Shown here in pieces: positions 8,801 through 16,566 of a DNA stretch of 64,000 nucleotides (position 1 is the stretch's first letter; each line of letters opens with the position of its first letter). Made by a program: the position numbers and the translations under genes. This stretch comes from Chitinophaga sp. XS-30 (GTDB lineage Bacteria; Bacteroidota; Bacteroidia; Chitinophagales; Chitinophagaceae), in NCBI RefSeq assembly GCF_008086345.1, contig NZ_CP043006.1, forward strand, positions 2,912,032-2,976,031. Reading direction: 5' to 3'. The notes under the pieces were generated by a model. That model had not been told where the DNA came from. It did no database searches and worked only from the letters and a program-made list of their open reading frames with translations.

Positions 8801-9048
8801 CAGCCTACCTGCGCCTCAAGAACCTGAGCGTTGGCTATAACATTCCGCAAGCTATTTCCACCAGGGCAAAGATCGCGCTGGCCAGGGTATTCTTTTCCGG
8901 GCAAAACCTGTTCGAATGGACCCGCCTGTCCAAAGCATTCGATCCTGAAGGGCTGAATGACGAAGTGGATGCGTCACGCTCCAACGGCGCCGGCTTCGTA
9001 TATCCGCTGCAACGTACGTTCACATTTGGTGTTGAGATCAACTTTTAA
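5803..9048 (+). CDS. SusC/RagA-type TonB-dependent outer membrane transporter
   Basis: The 1081-residue protein starts at ATG 5803 with a signal region, then a carboxypeptidase-regulatory-like domain (about residues 50-125, IIRGQVTDSDNGGPLPGAQIRLKG split at Gly-Gly), a TonB-box-like VVVVGYGTQ, the plug (NIAQGLQGAIPNLNI; LILIDGTPG; VTVLKDAASAAIYGARA) and a large beta-barrel ending in aromatic F (FGVEINF). It lacks the STN signalling domain present in the third SusC of the window. With the SusD partner 10 bp downstream it should import an oligomeric nutrient. Downstream murQ and a sugar kinase point to MurNAc-containing material. It is the first gene of the operon under the DeoR-type regulator. 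Confidence 0.93.
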   Translation: MQKRFLVSMTASAARLCFIAGAVCLQLCYSVYTAAGSPVVAPSAMQAAEIIIRGQVTDSDNGGPLPGAQIRLKGNPKTGTAADGDGRFTLAVPDNTGTLIISFMGYTTQEVEIAGRKEISIQLKPDAQTLQDVVVVGYGTQSKTKVTGSVAQVGEEVFKNRPIVNIAQGLQGAIPNLNITFGDGQLNRGGSFNIRGFTSINGGAPLILIDGTPGQINLINPEDVESVTVLKDAASAAIYGARAAFGVILVTTKKGREGKPLVRYTNNFGFGKPIGIPGVINDPLEAARVQNEAYRGYAGTDAAGMPAIIEYLEQRRDDPSLPELGVDASGNFIRGANTDWYDEFYNDKAPFSKNYISISNAKNNTSYYLSLGYEKQNGIFAHATDTYERISSRLKVDTRVWDWLQVFDNIEFNQGLYDAPNKFVSDGGYNVYRYLSLYANPYEAIKTANGNYTIAGMSVFGQLNDAGRTKNKDQVFKNTIGFRTNFLNNRLRLNGDYTYFLTQTRDDVQYFRMKYENRPNSIVNFTNPDYYSSGAADRAHHIINLYAEYEERLGKHHIKGLAGFNRELNQLSAFIARRDENITSSLGSINLTNGITTLSADKSEWALQGIFGRLNYDFDNKYLLEFNGRYDGTSRFAQNDRFGFFPSVSAGWVLSNEPFFQPLKRSINSFKLRASYGSLGNQLVGNYAYISTMSPYTASDLLDLNGQLPLAVRAPNLVPFNLTWETASTLNMGFDMALLKNRLNVGFDWYDRQTKNMLTKGRTLPAVLGTAEPRENAADLSTKGWELSLKWNDELQLAGKPFAYHFSVVLSDSRSFITRFNNPARLLTDFYEGMEVGEIWGYTTLGFFKTDDESAGHADQSRLHLFPGLPKAGDIKFEDTNGDKVISFGKNTVDDPGDLRKIGNTTPRYAYGVNMGFNWYNFSLDVFLQGIGKRDFWPGTEAAVFWGFYNRWNQPVYDHIYNNYWTPENPDAYFPRLRAYEALTTDRSLGAVQTRYLQNAAYLRLKNLSVGYNIPQAISTRAKIALARVFFSGQNLFEWTRLSKAFDPEGLNDEVDASRSNGAGFVYPLQRTFTFGVEINF

Positions 9049-9058
9049 AATTGTAGTT

Positions 9059-10798
9059 ATGCGTATAAGATCATTTTTCTTGCTGCTGTTGACGGGATGC
9101 TTTTCTATTGCCTGTCAAAAGGATTTTCTCGAGCGTTATCCGCAAAGCGAGATCAGCCCGCAGCAGTTTTTCAATACGGAGAAAGACCTGGAACTGTACA
9201 CCAACAGCTTCTATGCCGGCCTGCCGGGAGAGGGTGTTTTTACCGCGGATTTCTCCAGCGATAATGTAGACGTGTCCGCTATTAACGAAGTGGTAACAGG
9301 GAGAAGGAGGGTGTTCACGGATGCAGCTTCCGCCGGCTGGACCTGGACGGCGTTGTATAATATCAATTACTTCCTGGAGTATTATGACAAGCCTGCAATT
9401 CCGGCCGAAGCACGGAATCACTATGCCGGTGTGGCCCGGTTTTTCCGCGCATGGTTTTATTTCGACAAGCTGAAACGATTCGGGGATGTGCCCTGGTACA
9501 GCAAATCGCTGAACGCAGGCAGTCCGGAGCTTTACAAAGCGCGGGACCCCCGCAGTCTCATCGTGGATTCCATCGTTGCAGACCTTGATTTTGCGGCGGC
9601 CCATCTTCGTGTGGCGAAAACACCGGCGCGTATCAATAAATGGACGGCCCTGTCGTTCAAATCCACCGTATGCCTTTTTGAAGGCACTTTCCGCAAGTAC
9701 CATCCGGAGTTCCAGCTGCAGGGCTCGGCGGACGCCTTGTTGCAGGAAGCTGCCGATGCTGCCGGTGAAGTGATGACAGACGGGCCGTACAAGCTGACCA
9801 CCGGCGACCCGAATACGGTGTACATGAACCTGTTCGCAGCCCAGACGCCCAATGCCGACGAATTCATCTTAAGCCGCCTTTACGGGCTGACCGTAAATAA
9901 AGCGCATCCCGCCAACCAGGTATTCACTTCTCCCACGCGCGGTAATCCCGGGATTACAAAATCGCTCATCGAATCTTACCTGATGACGGACGGCACGCCC
10001 TTCTCCGCTGTGCCGGGGTCAGCCACCATGCCCTTTTGGGAGGAAGTGGAGAACAGGGATCCCCGCCTGGCGCAAACCATACGCACCCCCGGTTATCGCC
10101 GTATAGGCGGTACCGTTAACCTGGTGCCGGACTATGCCAATGCTTTCACCGGCTACCAGAATATAAAGTTCGTATCCACGCCGGACCAGGATGCGGCTGC
10201 TTATACGCCCCTGCCCATCATCCGTTATGCCGAAGTGCTGCTGAATTATGCGGAAGCGATGGCTGAATTGAACCAGCTCACCCAGGAAGAAGCAGACCGC
10301 TCCGTCAATCTTTTACGGGCCAGGGTGAATATGCCTGCGCTTACGGTCAGCGGGCTGGTTGCAGATCCCTTCCTGCTGGCGCAATACCGGCATACTACAG
10401 ATCCCGTGGTGCTGGAGGTGCGCCGTGAGCGCCGGATAGAGCTGGCCATGGAAGGATTCCGGTTTAACGACCTGATGCGATGGAAAGAAGGGCATCTGCT
10501 GGCCGAAGTTTTTTACGGCGCCTACTACCCGGCCAAAGGTACTTATGACCTGGATGGGAACGGAACGGATGATGTGGCCGTTGTGGATGTAAAACCTTCC
10601 CCCTCCGTGCCAGGCCTGCAATATTTTGTGCTGCAACCGGATAAGGCTTTGAGTGAAGGGGATAAGGGGAAGATCATCATACACGCCAATGTAGCAAAAA
10701 CGTTCGATGAGGAGAAGGACTACCTGTACCCTCTTCCGTTAAGCGAACTGCAGTTGAATACGAAACTGGAGCAGAATAATAAATGGCCTGAACAATAA
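9059..10798 (+). CDS. SusD/RagB-type nutrient-binding outer membrane lipoprotein
   Basis: The start is ATG 9059, 10 bp after the SusC stop; an open frame reaches back into SusC but lacks a signal before this point. MRIRSFFLLLLTGCFSIAC is a lipoprotein signal with the acylated Cys at residue 19. The 579-residue body has the SusD N-terminal (YPQSEISPQQFFNTEKDLE) and RagB/SusD C-terminal features (LPIIRYAEVLLNYAEAMAE; VRRERRIELAMEGFRFNDLMRW). It caps the SusC barrel and captures the ligand at the cell surface. Confidence 0.93.
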   Translation: MRIRSFFLLLLTGCFSIACQKDFLERYPQSEISPQQFFNTEKDLELYTNSFYAGLPGEGVFTADFSSDNVDVSAINEVVTGRRRVFTDAASAGWTWTALYNINYFLEYYDKPAIPAEARNHYAGVARFFRAWFYFDKLKRFGDVPWYSKSLNAGSPELYKARDPRSLIVDSIVADLDFAAAHLRVAKTPARINKWTALSFKSTVCLFEGTFRKYHPEFQLQGSADALLQEAADAAGEVMTDGPYKLTTGDPNTVYMNLFAAQTPNADEFILSRLYGLTVNKAHPANQVFTSPTRGNPGITKSLIESYLMTDGTPFSAVPGSATMPFWEEVENRDPRLAQTIRTPGYRRIGGTVNLVPDYANAFTGYQNIKFVSTPDQDAAAYTPLPIIRYAEVLLNYAEAMAELNQLTQEEADRSVNLLRARVNMPALTVSGLVADPFLLAQYRHTTDPVVLEVRRERRIELAMEGFRFNDLMRWKEGHLLAEVFYGAYYPAKGTYDLDGNGTDDVAVVDVKPSPSVPGLQYFVLQPDKALSEGDKGKIIIHANVAKTFDEEKDYLYPLPLSELQLNTKLEQNNKWPEQ

Positions 10799-10809
10799 GA
10801 GAACGTAAT

Positions 10810-12027
10810 ATGATACATCTGGGATACCGGTCGTGGTTATTCGTTTTGGGATGCGCCCTGTCGCTGTCCGCCGCGGTTCCGAAGAGAGACCCTGCTGTGC
10901 TGCGCAGCAAGCTGTTCTATCTGCCTGTTCAACTGGACGCCCATGCCAGGTTGAGGAACGATGCGGTATTGCAGCAAATGGGCCATTCCTACCGCGAACG
11001 CGTGCAGCAAGCCCGCAGGGAGTGCAGGGATATGGCCTGCTATGCCACAGCATTGCGCCTGCGGGACGAAGAGATATTACGATCAGGTAACCGGCTGGTA
11101 GCGCTTTACATGCGGGGGAACGGTATGAAGAAAGTGGTACAGGCAGTCAGAACAGCCGGATATTACAGCAAAGGCACGCCGTTGGCCGATACGGCTTTGC
11201 TGCGCTTTGCGTGGGAGCGTACAGCAGCAGGCATGAACTACATCTTTGATACTTACCTCGCAGGCAAGCGGCCACGGTATCCTGTCATTGATTCTATTTC
11301 CTTCCGGGTTAATGACCCTTCATTCATCTCGCTCACGGAAAAAATGCTGGACCGGCAGTTGGCGGAAACGCCCGCACACCGGCCATATCATGCCTTGCCG
11401 GTGGAGCTGGCCATTGAGGTGCTGCTGATCAACGGCAGGGATGAAGCTGCCCGCTACGAGCCGCTGACGGCCGGGCAGAATGCCGGGGCTTACGCCCGCA
11501 TCACCCGCACCGCCTGGGAAGAATACTCTTATACCGCGTTGCTGGTCCCCGGCTACGGGCCGGATAAACCGGGTGTGCGCATCGATCACCGGGCGATCGC
11601 CAGATGTAAAATGGCGGCAGAACGGTTCCGGCGGAAATTGGCGCCATTCATCATCGTATCCGGCGGGCATGTGTACCCGCACCGGACGCCATACAGCGAA
11701 GCTGTGGAGATGAAAAAATACCTGGTGCAGGAACTGGATATACCGGAATCGGCCATTATCATCGAACCGCATGCCCGGCACACCACCACGAACATGCGGA
11801 ATGCCGGAAGGCTGATGTATCGTTTCAACATGCCGGTGAATAAACCGGCCCTGGTAGTAACGGACACTGCACAGATACTGATGATCGCAAACCTCGACAA
11901 ACGCTGCATGAATGAACTGGGAATAGTGCCTTACCGGGATGTAAAAATACTGAATCAGCATGAGGCCGCTTTCTATCCTGCAGCGCATTGCTTTTACATC
12001 AATGTGCTGGATGTGGCAGACCCCTGA
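10810..12027 (+). CDS. YdcF/ElyC (DUF218)-like protein with N-terminal extension
   Basis: The 405-residue protein starts at ATG 10810, 11 bp after the SusD stop, with a signal-like N-terminus. Residues about 235-400 form a DUF218 (YdcF/SanA/ElyC) domain: ALLVPGYGPDKPG, FIIVSGGHVYPHRTPYSEAVEMKKYL, IIIEPHARHTTTNMRNAGRLM and ALVVTDTAQI. The roughly 230 residues before it are helical and unfamiliar to me. SanA/ElyC proteins affect envelope integrity and peptidoglycan assembly in enterobacteria, and their chemistry is unsettled. Being inside an operon with murQ makes a cell-wall-related role attractive, but this is inference. Confidence 0.8.
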   Translation: MIHLGYRSWLFVLGCALSLSAAVPKRDPAVLRSKLFYLPVQLDAHARLRNDAVLQQMGHSYRERVQQARRECRDMACYATALRLRDEEILRSGNRLVALYMRGNGMKKVVQAVRTAGYYSKGTPLADTALLRFAWERTAAGMNYIFDTYLAGKRPRYPVIDSISFRVNDPSFISLTEKMLDRQLAETPAHRPYHALPVELAIEVLLINGRDEAARYEPLTAGQNAGAYARITRTAWEEYSYTALLVPGYGPDKPGVRIDHRAIARCKMAAERFRRKLAPFIIVSGGHVYPHRTPYSEAVEMKKYLVQELDIPESAIIIEPHARHTTTNMRNAGRLMYRFNMPVNKPALVVTDTAQILMIANLDKRCMNELGIVPYRDVKILNQHEAAFYPAAHCFYINVLDVADP

Positions 12028-12073
12028 TCAATATTGTGGAAGATTGGTTTTTTATCAACTTAAAATCTTTACC

Positions 12074-13660
12074 ATGAAACAAACAATGCACCGATCGTTT
12101 ATTTCGCTGGCAGTCCTCTGCAGCGCCAGCCTGCTGTTTTCCTGCCACAAAGTTAAAGAGCCGGAAGGTACGGTCCTGCCGGGAGCCTTGCGCAGCAATG
12201 TGCAAACAGCTTCGCTGGCGGAGGTGAAGGTGATGAATTACAACATCCACGCAGGCATCGGTATAGACGGTGTATATGACCTGCAGCGCATTGCGGATGT
12301 GATCAGCGATGCCGATGCGGATGTGGTATCGTTGAACGAAGTGCACAAGCACTACGAAGCTGCAACGAATTATGAGGACCAAGTAGCCTGGCTGGCGAAT
12401 GAACTGGGCATGTATGCTGCATTTCAGAAAACCACCTGGAAGTCCGCCATCCCGGCATCCGGGAACAAGGAGCGGCAATTCGGACATGCCATCCTGAGCA
12501 AATACCCGATAGAAGTGCTCAATACAAGAATATACGACGCATACGGGAGCCACTACCATGGTCTGCTCGAAACACGCATCGTCATTAACGGGCATCCCAT
12601 GCTGTTTTACGTGACACACCTGGCAACGGACCCCGCGCTTTTGACGGCGCAGCGGCAACAGCTGCGGGTGTGGATGGATGAGACCTATGGTACTAAAATA
12701 CTGATGGGCGACCTGAATGCCATACCCACCAATGCGAACATACTGGCGATCAAGGAAACGATGGTAGATGCCTTTGAGAGCCAGCCCAATGCTTATACCT
12801 TCAAATCCAATAATCCCACTGTCCGTATCGATTATATCCTGGGTACCTCCAACATCACCTTCAGCAACAGCCAGGTGATATCCACCCAGGTTTCCGATCA
12901 TTTCCCGATCGTAAGCCATGCATCAGTAGGCGCCTCGAAGCTGAAACTGATGCAATACAATATCAAACATGGCCAGGGGACGGACGGAGTGGTGGACCTG
13001 CAACGTATCGCGGATGTTATCCGGAATTCGAAGGCGCATGTGGTGGTGCTGAATGAAGTGGACAGGAATTATGATCCGCGCAGCAATTATGAGGATCAAT
13101 TGGTGTGGCTGGCGGATGAGCTGGGGATGTATTACGAGTTCCAGAAAACCACCTGGAAGGCGCCTGTTCCGGCATCCGGCAACAAGGAACGCCAATTCGG
13201 GCATGGTATCCTGAGTAAATATCCTATCGGGAACGCCGCTACGCAGGGAAGGTGGATCTATACGGATTACACCACGCACTACATGGGTCTGCTGAAAGTA
13301 CGGGTGAGTGTGAATGCGGACCCGCTGTATGTGTACATCACCAACCTGGGCAGCACCGCTGCGGAACGTTTGTCGCAGGCGCAGGAAGCCATGTCTTTTA
13401 TCAACCCGCCCAACCATACCTGGAAAGTATTTGCGGGAACGTTCAGCGATGTGCCGGGCAGCGCACCAGTTGCTGCCGTGCTCACGAGCTTTACAGACGT
13501 TTTCGCCGGCCAGACGGCCTATACTTTCCCTGCAAACGCGCCCAATGTGCGGGTGGACTACATCTTTGTAAAAAGCCCTGTAGCTGCCGGCAACACTGCC
13601 GTTATTTCCTCGCAGGCATCTACCCACCTGCCCATTGTCTGTGATATTGAAATGCAGTAA
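12074..13660 (+). CDS. Tandem endonuclease/exonuclease/phosphatase (EEP) domain lipoprotein, second domain degenerate
   Basis: The start at ATG 12074 gives a lipoprotein signal (MKQTMHRSFISLAVLCSASL then LFSC, acylated Cys24) and 528 residues. Two EEP domains, clearly recent duplicates, occupy about 52-281 and 290-523; both contain DLQRIADVI, a NYEDQ(V/L) block and ASGNKERQFGH. Domain 1 keeps the catalytic set: N56, E89, H182, D213/N215 (GDLN), D253 and D275/H276 (SDH). Domain 2 keeps N296, E328, D495 and H518 but has N424 for the His, Gly-Thr-Phe-Ser for GDLN, and T517 for the Asp. Domain 1 probably hydrolyses a phosphoester at the surface or in the periplasm; domain 2 is probably inactive. 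The substrate is unknown. Confidence 0.88.
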   Translation: MKQTMHRSFISLAVLCSASLLFSCHKVKEPEGTVLPGALRSNVQTASLAEVKVMNYNIHAGIGIDGVYDLQRIADVISDADADVVSLNEVHKHYEAATNYEDQVAWLANELGMYAAFQKTTWKSAIPASGNKERQFGHAILSKYPIEVLNTRIYDAYGSHYHGLLETRIVINGHPMLFYVTHLATDPALLTAQRQQLRVWMDETYGTKILMGDLNAIPTNANILAIKETMVDAFESQPNAYTFKSNNPTVRIDYILGTSNITFSNSQVISTQVSDHFPIVSHASVGASKLKLMQYNIKHGQGTDGVVDLQRIADVIRNSKAHVVVLNEVDRNYDPRSNYEDQLVWLADELGMYYEFQKTTWKAPVPASGNKERQFGHGILSKYPIGNAATQGRWIYTDYTTHYMGLLKVRVSVNADPLYVYITNLGSTAAERLSQAQEAMSFINPPNHTWKVFAGTFSDVPGSAPVAAVLTSFTDVFAGQTAYTFPANAPNVRVDYIFVKSPVAAGNTAVISSQASTHLPIVCDIEMQ

Positions 13661-13708
13661 AACCTCATGTTCCACGAATGAAAAATTGAGATCATAATAA
13701 ACAAAACC

Positions 13709-14530
13709 ATGAACATGTTAAAAGTAACGGAAGAGCCTTCCAGGTACAGGCATCTTGAGAAAATGACGATTGAGCAGATCACCGCCAACATTAACCGGGA
13801 AGACCAGTTGGTGGCCCTGGCGGTAGAAAAAGCGCTGCCGGACCTGAATGCACTGATCCAGGCCGTGGTGGACAAGCTGCGGCAGGGAGGAAGGTTGTTC
13901 TACCTGGGAGCCGGCAGTGGAGGCCGTTTATCAGTGCTGGATGTCATTGAAATGCCTACCACCTACGGTGTGCCGAAAGGATTGCTGAATGCTGTGCTGG
14001 CAGGCGGTGCAGACCGTCTTGTGGAAGCGCTGGAAGAAAAGGAGGATGATATGGAAGACGGATGGCGGCAATTGCAGGAACTGCAGATAGGCAATATCGA
14101 TATCGTGATCGGTATTTCCGCAAGCGGCACTACTCCCTTTGTGCTGGCTGGTTTGAAAGAATGCCGGAAGCATGGCATAACCACGGGATGCATCGTCAGC
14201 AATCCCGGTTCGCCTATTGCGGCGGAAGTGGACTTTCCGGTGGAAGTGATCACGGGACCGGAGTTTATTTCCGGCAGCACCCGCATGAAATGCGGAACGG
14301 CGCAAAAGATGATCTTTGATATGATCAGTACCACCACCATGATACAGCTTGGCAGAGTGGAGGATAACCGCATGGTGAATGTGGCGCTGATCAATAACAA
14401 GATCATCGACAGAGCGGTAAAGATGCTGATGTCAAAAGCCGGCATACAGGATTACGAAGCGGCTAAAAAGTTGCTGATCGCTCAGGGCAGCGTCAAAAAA
14501 GCATTAGACCATCTTTCAGAAAGAATATAA
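13709..14530 (+). CDS. murQ: N-acetylmuramic acid 6-phosphate etherase
   Basis: MurQ splits MurNAc-6-phosphate into GlcNAc-6-phosphate and D-lactate in the cytosol. The 273-residue protein has the SIS fold with the family signature LFYLGAGSGGRLSVLD followed by the catalytic-Glu segment VIEMPTTYG, then IGISASGTTPFV and the hallmark ISGSTRMKCGTAQK. The length is slightly shorter than the usual 295-300 residues. It lies 48 bp after the EEP gene and 5 bp before the ceramidase-like gene, inside the SusC/D operon. The kinase at 16567 could provide its substrate. This gene anchors the view that the operon handles MurNAc. Confidence 0.95.
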   Translation: MNMLKVTEEPSRYRHLEKMTIEQITANINREDQLVALAVEKALPDLNALIQAVVDKLRQGGRLFYLGAGSGGRLSVLDVIEMPTTYGVPKGLLNAVLAGGADRLVEALEEKEDDMEDGWRQLQELQIGNIDIVIGISASGTTPFVLAGLKECRKHGITTGCIVSNPGSPIAAEVDFPVEVITGPEFISGSTRMKCGTAQKMIFDMISTTTMIQLGRVEDNRMVNVALINNKIIDRAVKMLMSKAGIQDYEAAKKLLIAQGSVKKALDHLSERI

Positions 14531-14535
14531 ACAAT

Positions 14536-16467
14536 ATGAAAATGCGCTTGATTACCGCGCTGGTATTGCTTTTCAGTGTACCAGGCTTTGCTCAGGAGGA
14601 ATTTATGACCGGAACGGCGACGGTACATATCGATCCCGATACCAATGCGGTATATTCCGCCGCGCTGGCGGGTTATGGTGTACCACGGGAAGGGCGCTTC
14701 AGCCTTACCTGGCAATCTATGCAGCCGGTAACAGGCATTACTGCGCTCATGGCGGCGAATGGCAAGCTGTTTGCTGCCGGTGCGCAGGGAGATTGGATGG
14801 TGGGTATTCCCGCCGCGGATACTTTTCAGTGGAAAGCTGCCGGTAAAACGCCGGTGCTGAAAGCGCTCACTGCCATGAACGGAAAGTTCTACGCTGTGAA
14901 TGCTGCTAATGAGATACTGGAAGGCAGGCTGCACAAGAACGCCGTAAAATGGAAAAGACGCGGCAGTCCGGGCACTGTAACGGCGCTCGCGCAACTGCAC
15001 GGCAAATTATACGCATCAGCGGGCGATACGCTGCTGGAAGGCACGGTGGCCGGAGGGAAGATCGTATGGCGGTCATCCGGCGCAGCGCCCCGCTTCATCT
15101 GTATGACCAGCAACGGCCGTGAGATATACGGGGTGAACAGCGGTGACAGCCTGTGGACGGGCGTTCCCGGTCCGCATGGCGTAACATGGCGGCAGATCGG
15201 CCGGAAGAACGATGTAACATACAAGATCGCCGTCAGGCAGATGGCGGTGCTCGATCATACCTTGTATGCGGTGGATGACCGGAATGCGTTGCATAAAGGC
15301 GGTCACCGCACCATGAACGACCTGACCGCCCGCGCGCTGGCCATCAGCAGGCAGGATAAAACGGTCGTGATCGTGGGGATTGATGTATGCGGTTTCAATG
15401 CATCGCTCGGGGCAGCGGTGAAAGATGCCGTCTTCAAAAGCAGGAATATACCGCCATCCGCTATCCTGCTCAATGCGTCGCATACCCATTTTGCGCCTGT
15501 TACGCAAACCTGGATCACCTGGGGGGCGTTCTATCATTTCCCCGACAGCAATTATCTGAACAAGGTGGTGAAAGCAGGCATTACCCGCGCCATTGAAACG
15601 GCGCTTGACAATTTATCGCCTTCCCGTCTCTACTTTACAAGAGGGACAACGCAGATCGGGCATAACCGCAGAGCTTCGGTCAATGCCGCCAAACCGTACG
15701 ATAATGTGCTGGATGTGTTGAAGATCACCGATACGGAAGACAAGCTGAAAAGTGTGCTGTTCCTCACCGGCTGCCACCCTGTATTCAGGAATGCAGGCGA
15801 AGAATCTTTCACCCTCAGCGCCAACTATCCGGCTGTAGCCCGAAAGCTGGTAGAGCAACGCACGGGAACGGACAATGCAATATTCATACAGGGCTGCGGC
15901 GGAGATATCAATCCCCGCAGCAGTGATCACCGGGAGACCGGAACGGAACTGGGGAAAGATGTGCTGCAGGGGCTGGATGCCGGTTTGCAGCGTATAGAAG
16001 GTAAGATCAGTTTTCATCTCGATACGGTGAATATTCCCGTGCACCCGTGGAGTTTAGACAGTGTAAGGCGGTTTAAAAAAGCGAATGAAGGAAAGGCCGG
16101 GGATATTGAAGCGGAAAAGAATGTGCGCTGGGCCGATCTGATGCTGCAGCGGTACAGGGATAATATCGTGGAAAATATACTGCCGGAATATGTGCAAACG
16201 CTCAATATCGGGAACTGGAAGTTCGTAGGCATATCACGCGAAGCGGTTACGGAGTACGGCAAAGGGATACGGGAGATATGGCCGGACCGCCTGGTATCCG
16301 TGGCCGGGTATTGCAATGATGTAGCCAGTTATCTGCCGGTGGCCTGGCATATCCGCACAGGGGTGTACGAGGGTTTTGGATCATTTTTCTGGTACGGGCA
16401 GCCGGGGCTTCCTCCGCTGGACGTTTATGACCGGGTCATTGATGCGATCAGGCGGAAAAACAGGTAG
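14536..16467 (+). CDS. Neutral ceramidase-like hydrolase with an inserted five-bladed propeller-like domain
   Basis: The 643-residue exported protein (signal MKMRLITALVLLFSVPGFAQ) is 5 bp after murQ. Residues 23-50 match the start of the neutral/alkaline non-lysosomal ceramidase fold (MTGTATVHIDP..AGYG). The fold resumes near 260 with LTARALAI, VVIVGIDVCGF, NASHTHFAP (zinc His pair) and GCHP. Between them, residues about 67-257 hold five repeats of roughly 40 residues with ALxxxNGKLYA and a conserved Trp, resembling a tachylectin-like propeller. The nucleophile region reads HNRRAS rather than NRS, so true ceramidase activity is doubtful. It probably cleaves an amide-type bond in an envelope component. 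Confidence 0.8.
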   Translation: MKMRLITALVLLFSVPGFAQEEFMTGTATVHIDPDTNAVYSAALAGYGVPREGRFSLTWQSMQPVTGITALMAANGKLFAAGAQGDWMVGIPAADTFQWKAAGKTPVLKALTAMNGKFYAVNAANEILEGRLHKNAVKWKRRGSPGTVTALAQLHGKLYASAGDTLLEGTVAGGKIVWRSSGAAPRFICMTSNGREIYGVNSGDSLWTGVPGPHGVTWRQIGRKNDVTYKIAVRQMAVLDHTLYAVDDRNALHKGGHRTMNDLTARALAISRQDKTVVIVGIDVCGFNASLGAAVKDAVFKSRNIPPSAILLNASHTHFAPVTQTWITWGAFYHFPDSNYLNKVVKAGITRAIETALDNLSPSRLYFTRGTTQIGHNRRASVNAAKPYDNVLDVLKITDTEDKLKSVLFLTGCHPVFRNAGEESFTLSANYPAVARKLVEQRTGTDNAIFIQGCGGDINPRSSDHRETGTELGKDVLQGLDAGLQRIEGKISFHLDTVNIPVHPWSLDSVRRFKKANEGKAGDIEAEKNVRWADLMLQRYRDNIVENILPEYVQTLNIGNWKFVGISREAVTEYGKGIREIWPDRLVSVAGYCNDVASYLPVAWHIRTGVYEGFGSFFWYGQPGLPPLDVYDRVIDAIRRKNR

Positions 16468-16566
16468 TCATGATGGAGCGGAACCATTCAAAACGCGACA
16501 GGCATAAACATCGTTATGGCGGCATGCCTGCAAAGAGGAAAGTCTTTTTTAGTTTAAAATTTACGC

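Noticed and set aside
14536..16467. True neutral ceramidase
   Set aside because: The zinc His motif is present but the nucleophile region differs (HNRRAS) and the fold is interrupted by a propeller-like insert, so the substrate is probably different.
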